This document shows positions 35,922 through 44,609 of a DNA stretch of 64,000 nt, in pieces. The position numbers and the translations under genes are program-made. How positions within the stretch are numbered: position 1 is the stretch's first letter; every line of letters begins with the position of its first letter. This stretch comes from Cyanobium sp. M30B3 (lineage in GTDB: Bacteria; Cyanobacteriota; Cyanobacteriia; PCC-6307; Cyanobiaceae). The notes below the pieces were generated by a model that was given only the letters and a program-made list of their open reading frames with translations, was not told the origin of the DNA and made no database searches. The DNA lies in the NCBI GenBank assembly GCA_018399015.1, contig CP073761.1, forward strand, positions 620,001-684,000. The letters are read 5' to 3'.

Positions 35922-36193
35922 ATGGACAACTCCACTCCGCTCCGCGGCGCTCGGCTGCTGGTGTTCCACCCCGCCAGCTGGATGACGCCCAGGACCTGAT
36001 CCGTGCCGTCAAGGCCAATCAGACGGTGGTGCTCAATGCCAGCAGTGCCGACGCCGGGGAGGCCCAGCGGCTGATCGATTTCGCCTGCGGCGGCATGGAG
36101 GCGATCGACGGCCAGACCCACCGCATCGATGCCGAGACGTTCCTGTTCACACCGGCCCGGGGGCGGGTGGAGCACTGGCCGCAGGCGGCCTGA
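35922..36193 (+). pseudogene. SepF-like cell-division protein gene with a single-base frameshift
   Basis: The ATG at 35922 gives RGARLLVFHPASW; after a break near 35980 the next frame gives DDAQDLIRAVKANQTVVLN, RLIDFACGGMEAIDGQTHR and TFLFTP. This is the SepF (DUF552) domain almost without extra sequence, about 90 aa in total. One missing G at GCTGGATGAC explains the break. SepF tethers FtsZ to the membrane; this short copy would lack most of the N-terminal membrane linker. It may be real decay or a sequencing indel. Confidence 0.65.
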
Positions 36194-36236
36194 GGCCTCA
36201 GCGCGGGTCCGCCACAGCCGCACCAGCAACCTGTTC

Positions 36237-36270
36237 CGATGTGTATGCCCGGCCTAGGCTTTACACATCG
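36237..36270. promoter_or_regulatory. Palindromic operator upstream of vapBC
   Basis: CGATGTGTA (36237-36245) and its exact reverse complement TACACATCG (36262-36270) with a 16-bp gap, 15 bp before the vapB ATG. VapBC complexes typically autorepress through such inverted repeats. Confidence 0.6.
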
Positions 36271-36284
36271 CCCTTTGGCCTGGC

Positions 36285-36506
36285 ATGCGCACCAACATCG
36301 TCATTGACGACGCCCTGATGAAGCAGGCGATGCAGGCCAGCGGTGCCCGCAGCAAGCGGGAGGCGGTCGAGCTGGGCCTGCGCACCCTGGTCAAGCTGCA
36401 GCAGCAGGCAGGGATCCGCGCCTTCCGGGGGCGCCTTCGCTGGGAAGGGCACCTGGAGGCCCAGCGCCTGGATGGAGAGGCCGAGGCGGCTGAGCAGCTG
36501 CCGTGA
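36285..36506 (+). CDS. vapB: VapB-type antitoxin
   Basis: 73 aa. A ribbon-helix-helix N-terminus (MRTNIVIDDALMKQAMQASG, RSKREAVELGLRTLVKL) is followed by a toxin-binding tail (FRGRLRWEGHLEAQR). It is coupled to vapC by a GTGA overlap and preceded by a 9-bp-arm palindrome. Confidence 0.88.
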   Translation: MRTNIVIDDALMKQAMQASGARSKREAVELGLRTLVKLQQQAGIRAFRGRLRWEGHLEAQRLDGEAEAAEQLP

Positions 36507-36892
36507 TCGTTGTTGACTCCTCGGTCTGGATTGATTTTTTCAATGGGGTGAGCACCCCTGAGGTGGAGCGGCTGGATGGGTTGCTCGGGGTGACGCCACT
36601 GGCGATCGGTGATCTGATCCTGGTGGAGGTGATGCAGGGCTTCCGCAACGAGCGCGACGTGGCCACCGCCCGCCAGCTGTTCCGCTCCCTGGCCCTGCTG
36701 CCGATGCTGAGCGGCAGCAACGCCTGGAAGGCAGCCGAGAACTACCGGCAGCTGCGCAGCCGTGGCATCACGGTGCGCAAGACGATCGACGGGATCATCG
36801 CCACCGCCTGCATCGAAGCCAACCTGCCGCTGCTGTTCAGCGACCGGGACTTTGTGCCCTACGTGGAGCACCTTGGCCTGGAGGCGGCATGA
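36503..36892 (+). CDS. vapC: VapC PIN-domain RNase toxin
   Basis: 129 aa from a GTG start overlapping the vapB stop. PIN-domain acidic residues are present: MIVVDSSVWIDFF (Asp5), a Glu in LILVEVMQGF, Asp in TVRKTIDGIIA and Asp in LLFSDRDFVP. Role: site-specific RNA cleavage, held by VapB. Confidence 0.9.
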   Translation: MIVVDSSVWIDFFNGVSTPEVERLDGLLGVTPLAIGDLILVEVMQGFRNERDVATARQLFRSLALLPMLSGSNAWKAAENYRQLRSRGITVRKTIDGIIATACIEANLPLLFSDRDFVPYVEHLGLEAA

Positions 36893-36922
36893 GCTGCAGT
36901 GGTGGGGAGCCTTCTGCGGCCG

Positions 36923-38107
36923 TCAGCCCAGGGACTCCACGCCCTCCTCAACAGCAGGCGCCGAACGTCTGGCCGGCAGGTAGATCCACTCACCCGCCGG
37001 CAGCGGCGTGGAGGGCATGTAGCCCGGCACCAGCAGCTGCATCCCGGCCGGGAAGGGAGTGGTGGAGCGGTAGACGGGCAGCAGCAGGGTGGTGCCAGCC
37101 GGCAGCGGTTCCTCGCTGGGCCAACTGCCCAGGTCCGTGTTGAACTGGCGCAGCAGGGAGAGGCTGAGGCTCTGCTCGGCCGCCATGCTGCTCAAGGTCT
37201 CGCCCTCGCCCGTGACATAGGGCTCGCTCTGCTGCAGCTCCGGGTTGAGGCTGCGCAGCTTGCTTTCCGTGGTGCCATGGCGGCCAGCCAGCACCGCCAG
37301 CGAATCGCCATCCAGCGCGGTGATCGTCTGGGTGCTCTCCAGCTGGGGGTTGATCCGCCGCAGCGTGGCCACGGTGGTGCCGTAGCGCTCGGCGATCAGG
37401 TTCAAGGTGTCGCCATCCCTGAGCACCAGCACGCTGTGGGGCCTGAGCACCAGCTGGATCGCTTCCCCCAGCAGCGGCTGCACCAACAGGCCGATGCCCC
37501 CGGGGCCGTAGTCCGCCCCGAAGTGCATCACCTGGCAACCAGCGAACTGGGCCCGGCCTCCACTGGGCAGCCCGCCCTCTGATTGCAGCAGGGCCAGGTC
37601 GCCCAGCCACATCACCCCCTGGCAGGGGGCCTGCACCGTGCCCAGCAGGGTTGGATCCCAGGGCAGCGGTGCCTCATCGCGGAAGCCTGGGGTGGCCCAG
37701 TCCTGCTCGGCCGCCAGCCAATCGAAGGTGTTGCTGGTGCTCACCGACAGGATGGCGGCCCGGCAGAGGTAGCCGCGCAGCAGCACGTCGCCCGGGTCGG
37801 TGAGGGCAGTGTCGTTGTAGCCGCTGACGATGCCGCTCTGCTCCAGGAAGCAGTCGATCACATGCCGGCGGATGGGAACCGGATTGCGGCTCTCGGGCCG
37901 GTCCACCTCAAACAGGCAGAGGCGGGCGTTGGCGTAGGGCTGCAGCGCGAGCCACAGGGGCACAGGCCCATGGGGCGCAGCACTGGACAGACCCGCCCGG
38001 CTGTCGATCGCTGGGGCGGCAGCGGGTAGAGACACCAGCTGGCCCCACAGCGGCGCCCCCCGCAGGGGGTTGAGGCCCTGGTTCAGCGGCGAGAGGGGCT
38101 GCTCCAT
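36923..38107 (-). CDS. LysM-repeat phage structural protein
   Basis: 394 aa. The first 220 residues form a unique domain with SGYNDTALTDPGDVLLRGYL. Residues about 225-365 carry three LysM-like units (VLRDGDTLNLIAERYGTTVA; LDGDSLAVLAGRHGTT; GEGETLSSMAAEQS), followed by a Pro-rich stretch with repeated LLVPGYMP-type sequence. LysM modules occur in phage baseplate/tail proteins and in eCIS Afp7. The gene begins 3 bp after the gene at 38111, so they form a pair. It is placed here among phage neck/tail genes; an eCIS origin cannot be ruled out. Confidence 0.55.
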   Translation of the reverse strand: MEQPLSPLNQGLNPLRGAPLWGQLVSLPAAAPAIDSRAGLSSAAPHGPVPLWLALQPYANARLCLFEVDRPESRNPVPIRRHVIDCFLEQSGIVSGYNDTALTDPGDVLLRGYLCRAAILSVSTSNTFDWLAAEQDWATPGFRDEAPLPWDPTLLGTVQAPCQGVMWLGDLALLQSEGGLPSGGRAQFAGCQVMHFGADYGPGGIGLLVQPLLGEAIQLVLRPHSVLVLRDGDTLNLIAERYGTTVATLRRINPQLESTQTITALDGDSLAVLAGRHGTTESKLRSLNPELQQSEPYVTGEGETLSSMAAEQSLSLSLLRQFNTDLGSWPSEEPLPAGTTLLLPVYRSTTPFPAGMQLLVPGYMPSTPLPAGEWIYLPARRSAPAVEEGVESLG

Positions 38108-38110
38108 CGC

Positions 38111-38608
38111 TCAGCTCCGCACCAGTGATCCCCGGAAGGGATCGGGGTTGCACTGGCGCCAGTTCTGCAGCCTTGGCAGCAGCAGTGCCAGCTGGCCGAT
38201 GTGCTGGCTGCGCTGCCGGTTCAGCACAATCGCCGGTGAGGGGCCCGCAGGGTTCCACTCGCTCTCGGTGTCCTCGAGCAGCAGCTCGGTGGCGTACTCC
38301 ACCACCGCCAGCTTGCTCAGCGGCAGTGGGTTGGGCACCACGCCGCCGGCCACGCCCTTGCGTCTGCTGCGCACCGGGCTGTTCACCTGTGCCGGGGTCA
38401 GTGCGGCCAGCTGCTGATCCAGGAGGGCGATCGCATCGAGGTGGCCCTGGGCGGTGCACACTCCCGTGGGGTAGTGGGTCTGTAGCTGGGCCATCTCGCG
38501 GTTCAGAGCCACCAGGGCAGCACTGGTGACGGGAATGGAGAGGGCGATGCGCAGGGCCTCGGCATCACCGAGTCGCCAGGAGCAGGTGGGTGGGGAGGAC
38601 TGGGTCAT
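38111..38608 (-). CDS. Hypothetical phage structural protein paired with the LysM protein
   Basis: 165 aa, helical, without membrane segments. Recognisable features: ALVALNREMAQLQTHYPTG, a basic centre SPVRSRRKGVAGGV and a final helix-rich segment. Position between YhaV and the LysM-like gene on the minus strand suggests head-tail joining or a baseplate component. Family not recognised. Confidence 0.45.
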   Translation of the reverse strand: MTQSSPPTCSWRLGDAEALRIALSIPVTSAALVALNREMAQLQTHYPTGVCTAQGHLDAIALLDQQLAALTPAQVNSPVRSRRKGVAGGVVPNPLPLSKLAVVEYATELLLEDTESEWNPAGPSPAIVLNRQRSQHIGQLALLLPRLQNWRQCNPDPFRGSLVRS

Positions 38609-38634
38609 GCCCTCCCTTGCCAGGCGCCTCCTCC

Positions 38635-39090
38635 TCAGCCGGCGTCGAGCTCGCGCTGCAGGCTCTCCCAGTCCTCCGGCAGCTCGCCGCGCTGCAGCAG
38701 ACGCGAGAACACGGCGTAGCAGTCGTTGCGATCGCCGTCTTTGCGCGGGAACCCCAGCCAGAGGATCAGCAGCAGGCGCCGGCCCTCGGCTTCAAAGGGG
38801 CGGAAGAACAGGCGGTAGCGATCCGGCAGGCCCAGGCCCTTGAGGCGGCCATAGCGGCGCAGCGGGCCCGTGAGAGCAAAGCGGCTGGCGTAGGGATCGG
38901 CGGCGATCCGCTCCTTGATCCCCTCCATCACTGCCGCCAGCAGCTTCACCTGGGGGTGCTGAACGAAGGACTGGGGATCGAGCTCCTGCTTGAGCCGTTT
39001 CACCTCAGCCTTGAGCTCGGCGTACTGCCGCGCAAACAGCTGGGGCTGGAAGGCGATCTCCCAGCCATGGCGTACCAGCGGAGGGCTCAT
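38635..39090 (-). CDS. yhaV: YhaV-family RNase toxin
   Basis: 151 aa. YhaV features: VRHGWEIAFQPQLFARQ at the N-terminus, IAADPYASRFALTG in the middle, then DRYRLFFRPFEAEGRRLLLI and NDCYAVFSRLLQRGELPEDW. It is a RelE-fold ribosome-dependent mRNase. The cognate PrlF-type antitoxin normally lies immediately upstream; here an IS1182 element begins 78 bp upstream, and a PrlF-like gene is only found at 42653-42985. The toxin appears intact. Confidence 0.8.
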   Translation of the reverse strand: MSPPLVRHGWEIAFQPQLFARQYAELKAEVKRLKQELDPQSFVQHPQVKLLAAVMEGIKERIAADPYASRFALTGPLRRYGRLKGLGLPDRYRLFFRPFEAEGRRLLLILWLGFPRKDGDRNDCYAVFSRLLQRGELPEDWESLQRELDAG

Positions 39091-39167
39091 GCCCTACTCA
39101 GCTCGTCTGCGGCGTCAACCGTCACGCCTGCCTACCTAATTGCCGCAGCGCTCCAGGGTCAACTAAA

Positions 39168-40958
39168 TGACTAGGAGTTTGTTGCCGATAGAGCAGCAAC
39201 CCTTCTGACGCGGCGAATGCCGCTGCTCAGTTGGTCTTCTGCTGGTGGTGCCCTTGGACGGCGGCGATTCAGCCCTGGCTGATGCTGCCAGGGTCATGGC
39301 CCTTCATCCGGTGGCTGCCCACTGCGCCTGCTGCTGTGATCGCCGGTGCCTGAACAGCTTCAGCAGGTTGTGGGTGGCCGCGATCAGATGCCACTCGCCA
39401 TCGACCTTCTCCAGGCCCCGCAGCAGGAAGCGACGGATGCCCCGGCCTTCCTTGATCTGGCCGTTCACCGGTTCCACGATCGCCTTACGCTGGGCGTAGA
39501 TCGCTGATCCCTTCTTGCTTCTGAGCTTGCGGGCCATGCGAGTTTTCGCATCGGCATCTCTGGCCAGCGGTCCCCGCTGCGGCGGCGGTGGCTGCCCGTG
39601 CGGCAGACGGCCGGTGGCGATGTAGGCGTCAATGCCCTTCTCAGCACAGGCATTGGCATTGTCCTCACTCCAGTAGCCCGCATCCAGCGTCATCACCTCA
39701 GGCAAGGCACCGGCTGTTGTTGCGATGCGCTGCAGCATGGGGTCGAGGTGCTCGACATCGGGCGGCTGGTTGCTCACGCCCACCGCCACGATCACCTGAT
39801 GCCCGCTGTCGACGGCCAGTTGGCAGTTGTAGCCCTGCAGGTATGACCCGCCTGACTGCATGAGATGGCTGTCGGCATCCGTGAAGTTCCGCTGGGTCTT
39901 CTTGGTGGGCGTGCCATCGGCCTTCCTGGCCAGGCCCCGCCTGGGCATCGCGTCACAGGCCAGGGGCTCCAGATCCGGTGGTTCCAGGCCTGCATCCTCG
40001 GCAGCGTCGTTCGCCTTCTCCCGTGCCGCCTTGGCCTTGGCTGCTGCCGACGCGGCTTTCCTGGCCAGCTCGGTCTGCTCATCAGCCGGTGCATCCGATT
40101 CCTCGGCTGCAGCGGCTCTGGCTCTGGCCTCTTCTGCTTCATCCTGTCGCTGCCGCGCTGCAGCCGCTGCGGTCTCAGCTTCCATCTCCTTGCGGGCCTG
40201 ACGGATCCGCTCCAGGCGGTCCTGCCGTCTCCTGAGCTCATCCGGCAATTCGCTGCCCAGCTTGCCCTTGCCGTAGCGGCGATCCTCCTGGGCATCCAGG
40301 ATCTCGGCCTTGCGAATCAAGGCGTTGATCTCCTTCTCCAGCTCCTTCTCGGCCCTGAGCATCCGCTCGTGGCTCATGGCTTTGCGCTTGGAGGCGTTGG
40401 CCTGCACCTTGGTGCCATCCAGGGCCACATGACCCAGGCTCACCATGCCTGCCTTCTGGCACAGCCGCAGGATCTGAACGAACAGATCCTTGAGGGCATC
40501 GAGGTTGCGGCGCCGGAACTCGCTGATTCGGCTGTGGTCCGGCTGCTGATTCCCGGTCAGCACTCGGAAGGCCAGATCCTCGTAGCAGGCCCGCTCGATC
40601 TTGCGGGATGACACCGTGCCGACGCAGTAGGCGTAGAGCAGCAGCATGGTCATCATCCGCGGGTCAAAACCCTTCTCCCCACGGGGATCCTTGGCCTGCG
40701 CAGGGATCAGGATCTCGGAGAGATCCAGCTCATCCACCAGATCCAGCAGGAAATACACCTGATGGTCCTCGGCCAGCCACTCACGTGGCGAGGGCGGCAG
40801 CAGGGTGGTCTGATCCGGCTGCCAGGGGCGGAAGGACTTGGGCTTCTGCATGGCCCATGTTATCGCCCAGATGCATTGCTGTCACTGGGATCTGGGCAGA
40901 TTCAGGGGCGTCTGTGGAGAGCCGCTGGGCGGATCTACGCGCAACACGCTCCTAGACA
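39168..40958 (-). mobile_element. IS1182-family insertion sequence
   Basis: Imperfect terminal inverted repeats: TGACTAGGAGTTTGTTG (39168-39184) and TGTCTAGGAGCGTGTTG read from 40958 inward. They enclose one DDE transposase. No target duplication is obvious. The element sits between yhaV and its likely antitoxin. Confidence 0.8.
39304..40851 (-). CDS. IS1182-family DDE transposase
   Basis: 515 aa. An N-terminal DNA-binding part (FRPWQPDQTTLLPPSPREWL, FDPRMMTMLLLYAYCVGTVS) is followed by catalytic-core elements: LDGTKVQANAS (Asp), an Ala/Glu-rich coiled insert (residues 180-300), LDAGYWSEDN (Asp) and AIVEPVNGQIKEGRGIRRFL (Glu). All three catalytic acids are present and the frame is intact, so it may be active. 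Confidence 0.92.
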   Translation of the reverse strand: MQKPKSFRPWQPDQTTLLPPSPREWLAEDHQVYFLLDLVDELDLSEILIPAQAKDPRGEKGFDPRMMTMLLLYAYCVGTVSSRKIERACYEDLAFRVLTGNQQPDHSRISEFRRRNLDALKDLFVQILRLCQKAGMVSLGHVALDGTKVQANASKRKAMSHERMLRAEKELEKEINALIRKAEILDAQEDRRYGKGKLGSELPDELRRRQDRLERIRQARKEMEAETAAAAARQRQDEAEEARARAAAAEESDAPADEQTELARKAASAAAKAKAAREKANDAAEDAGLEPPDLEPLACDAMPRRGLARKADGTPTKKTQRNFTDADSHLMQSGGSYLQGYNCQLAVDSGHQVIVAVGVSNQPPDVEHLDPMLQRIATTAGALPEVMTLDAGYWSEDNANACAEKGIDAYIATGRLPHGQPPPPQRGPLARDADAKTRMARKLRSKKGSAIYAQRKAIVEPVNGQIKEGRGIRRFLLRGLEKVDGEWHLIAATHNLLKLFRHRRSQQQAQWAATG

Positions 40959-41125
40959 AGTGGCAAAACCGCCCTACGCACCCCCACCAAGAGAGCCCAG
41001 CTTCCCACCACCACCTCGGCCACCACGGCCAGACAGCCGAGGCACGGCCAGACCCTATTGATCAGCCAATCCGGCGGATTCGAGAAACCTGCGGCGGGGA
41101 TGATGGCTGGGACTGCTGCCTAGCC

Positions 41126-41386
41126 ATGCGCCGAATCCTGAGCACCATTGCTGCTGGTGTCCTACTGGCGGGGCCGGCTGCGGCAGTCGACAACCTCAAC
41201 ACCGACCTGGAGGAGATTTGCAAGCCTCTGCTGGAGCTGAATACCGAGTTCGGGGCTTCTGCAGCGCCGGGCTCGCCCATCGGGGGCCAGATGCAAAACG
41301 AGCTCTCACTATCAGCAGCCCAGTACGGCGCCCTCTGGTCGCTGCTCAAGCTCACGCCCACCCCCAGCTGCAGCCGCATGTACTGA
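41126..41386 (+). CDS. Small secreted protein
   Basis: 86 aa from the ATG at 41126. Signal peptide MRRILSTIAAGVLLAGPAAA, then an 66-residue mature helix-turn-helix-like domain with Cys at 32 and 82. Not recognised. Confidence 0.55.
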   Translation: MRRILSTIAAGVLLAGPAAAVDNLNTDLEEICKPLLELNTEFGASAAPGSPIGGQMQNELSLSAAQYGALWSLLKLTPTPSCSRMY

Positions 41387-41501
41387 CCCCTGCCATGGCC
41401 AGCACTAACAGCACATTTGTGGCCTAATTCCGGCCGGCTCAAGCAGCTTGGGGCTGGGCTGACCGTCGCAATGCCTGTTACGGCAAGGTGCCAGGTATGG
41501 A

Positions 41502-42272
41502 TCAGGCGCCGGTTGAGGCAGAGATATCGCTGGTTCCTTTATGGAGCTTGATGCGCTTCCTTAGCTTACGGCTGGAGCCGAATGCAGCAGCAAGGCCGAG
41601 GATTGGCAGAGGGCCGGGAACTGACGCCGGGCTCGCACTGGCATTGACTTGAACTGAAATGGTGTCACCTATGTAAGAGAAGTCAAACGGATCCACCAGC
41701 GTCCAAGTGCCCAGGGTTCCAGAGTTGGGAATCCCCAAGGATGCGAGGGTTGTACCGGCGAAGGTGGAGCTGCTATTAATGGCAGCACCTGAAACGTATG
41801 TTTCATCAATTACGAAAAAATTGTCAGCATAAGAGAGAGCGGAACTGATGCCGCTGTCGCTTGACGAGAAAGCGAAGGTGGGAATTATGCCCGCGCCGAG
41901 AGTGTTAGGCCCATCGATAAAATATAGGTTAGCCAGGGAGGGAGTAGCAGTTGCTCCAGTGGCAAATCCGCCGTCTAGTTCTAAGAAACCATTCGGGAGC
42001 TCAATGCCGGAAGCTAATGGGGAGGAGGGCAAGTTCAACGATCCAGTGCCCTCAACAACCAGATTGCCGCCCGATTCATAGAAATTGTAAATCAGTACGG
42101 CTTGGGCTGGCTGGACCCAAGTAGCCGCCAAGGGGAGGCTGAGCGCAAGGCCGGCAGAAACATTCCTGGCAATGCGACCAATGGAAACAAAGGTGTCGAC
42201 CGCTACCGAAGCGCGAGGCTGACACGAGGAGGGAGAGGAGCAAGCCATCGATTCAAAAATTTGATTTTGCAT
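41502..42272 (-). CDS. PEP-CTERM-like exported protein
   Basis: 256 aa. Signal segment near residues 35-58 (GLALSLPLAATWVQPAQA). The mature beta-rich domain has Ser/Gly/Thr-rich strands. The C-terminus has VPGPLPILGLAAAFGSSRK followed by LRKRIKL, the sorting signal of VPxPLP/PEP-CTERM proteins (motif, hydrophobic helix, basic tail). Function unknown; probably surface or exopolysaccharide-associated. AT-richer than the flanking phage genes, suggesting separate origin. Confidence 0.75.
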   Translation of the reverse strand: MQNQIFESMACSSPSSCQPRASVAVDTFVSIGRIARNVSAGLALSLPLAATWVQPAQAVLIYNFYESGGNLVVEGTGSLNLPSSPLASGIELPNGFLELDGGFATGATATPSLANLYFIDGPNTLGAGIIPTFAFSSSDSGISSALSYADNFFVIDETYVSGAAINSSSTFAGTTLASLGIPNSGTLGTWTLVDPFDFSYIGDTISVQVNASASPASVPGPLPILGLAAAFGSSRKLRKRIKLHKGTSDISASTGA

Positions 42273-42652
42273 AGTAACATTTACGGCGTTAGAAGTAAGG
42301 CAGCGAAACCGCGGAAGCGGTCAAGCACGCACCGAAGCCCACCGAGCTGCCGCTAGCAGCGCCTGCATAGCTGCCTAACCCGGCGCCCCTGGTCTGTCGT
42401 CGTCGACCTGGTGAAGCGGGTCGCTGGGCAATGGCTGCCAAAAAAACCGCAGTACAACCCTGGCGGCCCTGCTGCTGCGAGCACTAAGCACCCGGCTCGC
42501 CCTCCTTCCGCACCACCGTGAACCGATGGCCGGGGAACAGCTCTATGCCGGCATCTAGGGCCTCGGCCTTATCAGCAGCAAACACCGGCACCCGCTCCTG
42601 CGGCTCCAGAAGACCAGGCAGTAACGCCAGCTCGCCATATGCACGGCGACAA
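42273..42652. other. Intergenic region with a possible coding remnant
   Basis: The segment 42484-42655 on the minus strand has an open frame (ELALLPGLLEPQERVPVFAA, then FTVVRKEGEPGA) that reads like a protein C-terminus but has no ATG in frame. It may be the remnant of a gene cut when yhaV and its antitoxin were separated. The remainder shows nothing recognisable. Confidence 0.3.
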
Positions 42653-42985
42653 TTAGGTCGGCGCGCCGGCCAGCAGTTCGTCGTCGTCTGCCGCCATGGC
42701 TTTCGTGTAAAGCACAGGGCCCTGATCGCTTGTGAGTGCCTGTCGGCTGAGGAAATCGAGGAACAGCCCGAGCATCAGGGTGTCTTCTTCTGCCTCCCCC
42801 TGCTGCTGCTCTTCTGGCTCCAGGCGCAGCAACAGCGTGCTGTCGTCCAGCACCTCCACCTGACCCGCAGCACCGGCGAACTGGGGATGGTCGCGGTAGA
42901 AGGCGGCCGGCAGCCGCAGCCCGGAGGAGTTACCGATCCGGGCCGGTGTGACGCGGTAAGGACTGACAGCCATGGCAAGCGGCAC
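42653..42985 (-). CDS. PrlF/AbrB-like antitoxin
   Basis: 110 aa. The N-terminal swapped-hairpin pattern YRVTPARIGNSSGLRLPAAF is AbrB/MazE/PrlF-like. The C-terminal LMLGLFLDFLSRQAL and ADDDELLAGAP resemble PrlF, the partner of YhaV. It is 3.6 kb upstream of yhaV on the same strand, with IS1182 and two unrelated genes between them. It starts 43 bp downstream of the portal gene. Confidence 0.6.
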   Translation of the reverse strand: MPLAMAVSPYRVTPARIGNSSGLRLPAAFYRDHPQFAGAAGQVEVLDDSTLLLRLEPEEQQQGEAEEDTLMLGLFLDFLSRQALTSDQGPVLYTKAMAADDDELLAGAPT

Positions 42986-43028
42986 CGCACGGCAGGACTT
43001 ACGTCATGTTAGTCCGTCTGACGGTGGT

Positions 43029-44609
43029 TCAGGCCGCCGCCGTGCCATCGAGTCCCAGCTGCTGGCGCAGCTCCACGCCGTCGATCACCCCCCGCTCATG
43101 CAGCACCAGCCACTCCTGCACCGAGGGCTGGGGTTTACGCGGCGGCTGCGGCGGCACCAAGGGGCAGATCTCCACGCTGCAGGCCGGCGTGTCGGAAAGC
43201 TTTTCGCCGGTGAGGCGGGTCCACTGGCGGAGCAGGGTGCTCAGCATCGAGGCCTTCTGGCCTGCGAGTGACTGCAGCACCGCAAAGCTCTGGCCGGCAG
43301 TCAGGGAAATCTCCAGCTCGGTGCGGGCGGGGCCGTGGCCGCCAGCCGGGATCAGGGCGTCGTGGCGCATGGCCTCCTCCAGCTGCTGCAGGTAGGCCCG
43401 GTGCTCCGCCAGCGAGCGGGCCTCGATCTCCACCCACTCGAACTTGGCGCCGTCGGGCAGGTCCATGAAGGAGGAGGTGGAGAGCACCAGGCGCTGGGGG
43501 CGCTGGGCATCTGTTCCCCCTGGCCCTGCACCCGAGCCGAGGGCGCCGTCGCTGCGGCGGAAGCCATAGGCATCCACCAGGCCGGTGCGCACGCCGACTG
43601 GCAGGGCCGTGCGCGACAAAAGATCTTCGTATTCGCTGCGGCAGCGGTAGTGGTTGAGGTACTGGTGCGCCAGGCCCAGGTGGGGGAGATCGCCCTCACC
43701 GAAGGCGGTGCCATCCACCGAGTACCAGAGAGCCGGCAGGTCAAAGCGCTGGGGCATCCGTTCCGGCTCGCCAATGGGCACCACGTCGTAGCCATCGGCA
43801 GCACCGGGATTGGGGTTGGCCTGCCAGCTGCGCAGCACCAGGCCGTCGTCCGTCACCGCCAGGCTGCGGTACAGCCAGGCCTGGGGATCGGGCACCAGGC
43901 CGCCGTGGGCGTCGATCACCACCGTGGGCACCGCCGCATTGCCGCTGGCGAAGCGGGGCGGCAGGGCCTGCCGGCGCGGCTCCCGCCAGACGATCTCCAC
44001 CGGTCCCGATGCCGGAGCGCCGGTGGCGCAGTCGGTGGGCAGGCGCCAGTTGAGCAGGTCGCCCCGGGGCACCAGCTGCAGCCGTGGCAGGGAGAGGCGG
44101 TCTCCCTTGGCGAGGGCCTCCAGCCGGTCCCCCTCTGAAGGCCAGCGGTGCTGGGGCGGCAGCTGCAGGATCAGGCAGCCGCCATCGCGCAGGGTGAGCA
44201 GGTCGGCCAGGAACAGGAACACCCCCAGGTCGGTGCCCTGGCCATCGACATCAGTGGCGACCCGGCCCAGGGAGTCGGGTAGCTCCTGCCAGGCCAATCG
44301 CGACAGCATCCCGGCGTAGGTGCGCAGGGCATCGCGGTAGAAGCCGGTAGGCCGGGCGGCTTCCAGCCGCTTGAGGTAACAGGTCTCGGGCTCCTCGAGG
44401 CCGCGGGGGAGGTACATCGGCCGGCGGCTGGTGCCGTCAGGCAGCTCCAGCAGGGTCCAGCAGTCGTAGACAAGCTGCAGCCGGTCCCGCAGGCCGGAGA
44501 GGGTGGGGTGTTCCAGCCAGGGGGGCTGGGCAGGGGGCTGAGCTTGCGGTGCGGCTGGGGAGGCGGGGCTGCTGGAGGTGGCTGACCTGCCACGGCTGGT
44601 GGTGGGCAC
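43029..44609 (-). CDS. Phage portal protein (DUF4055 type)
   Basis: 526 aa. DUF4055-type features: HPTLSGLRDRLQLVYDCWTL, YLKRLEAARPTGFYRDALRT, a GDLLNWRLP segment, LPALWYSVDGTAFGEGDLPH and the clip/stem region with RCRSEYEDLLSRTALPVGV. The C-terminus is helical. It forms the dodecameric DNA channel at the capsid vertex. The terminase genes are 9 kb upstream rather than adjacent, because the protease/lanthipeptide-like cargo is inserted between. Confidence 0.82.
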   Translation of the reverse strand: MPTTSRGRSATSSSPASPAAPQAQPPAQPPWLEHPTLSGLRDRLQLVYDCWTLLELPDGTSRRPMYLPRGLEEPETCYLKRLEAARPTGFYRDALRTYAGMLSRLAWQELPDSLGRVATDVDGQGTDLGVFLFLADLLTLRDGGCLILQLPPQHRWPSEGDRLEALAKGDRLSLPRLQLVPRGDLLNWRLPTDCATGAPASGPVEIVWREPRRQALPPRFASGNAAVPTVVIDAHGGLVPDPQAWLYRSLAVTDDGLVLRSWQANPNPGAADGYDVVPIGEPERMPQRFDLPALWYSVDGTAFGEGDLPHLGLAHQYLNHYRCRSEYEDLLSRTALPVGVRTGLVDAYGFRRSDGALGSGAGPGGTDAQRPQRLVLSTSSFMDLPDGAKFEWVEIEARSLAEHRAYLQQLEEAMRHDALIPAGGHGPARTELEISLTAGQSFAVLQSLAGQKASMLSTLLRQWTRLTGEKLSDTPACSVEICPLVPPQPPRKPQPSVQEWLVLHERGVIDGVELRQQLGLDGTAAA

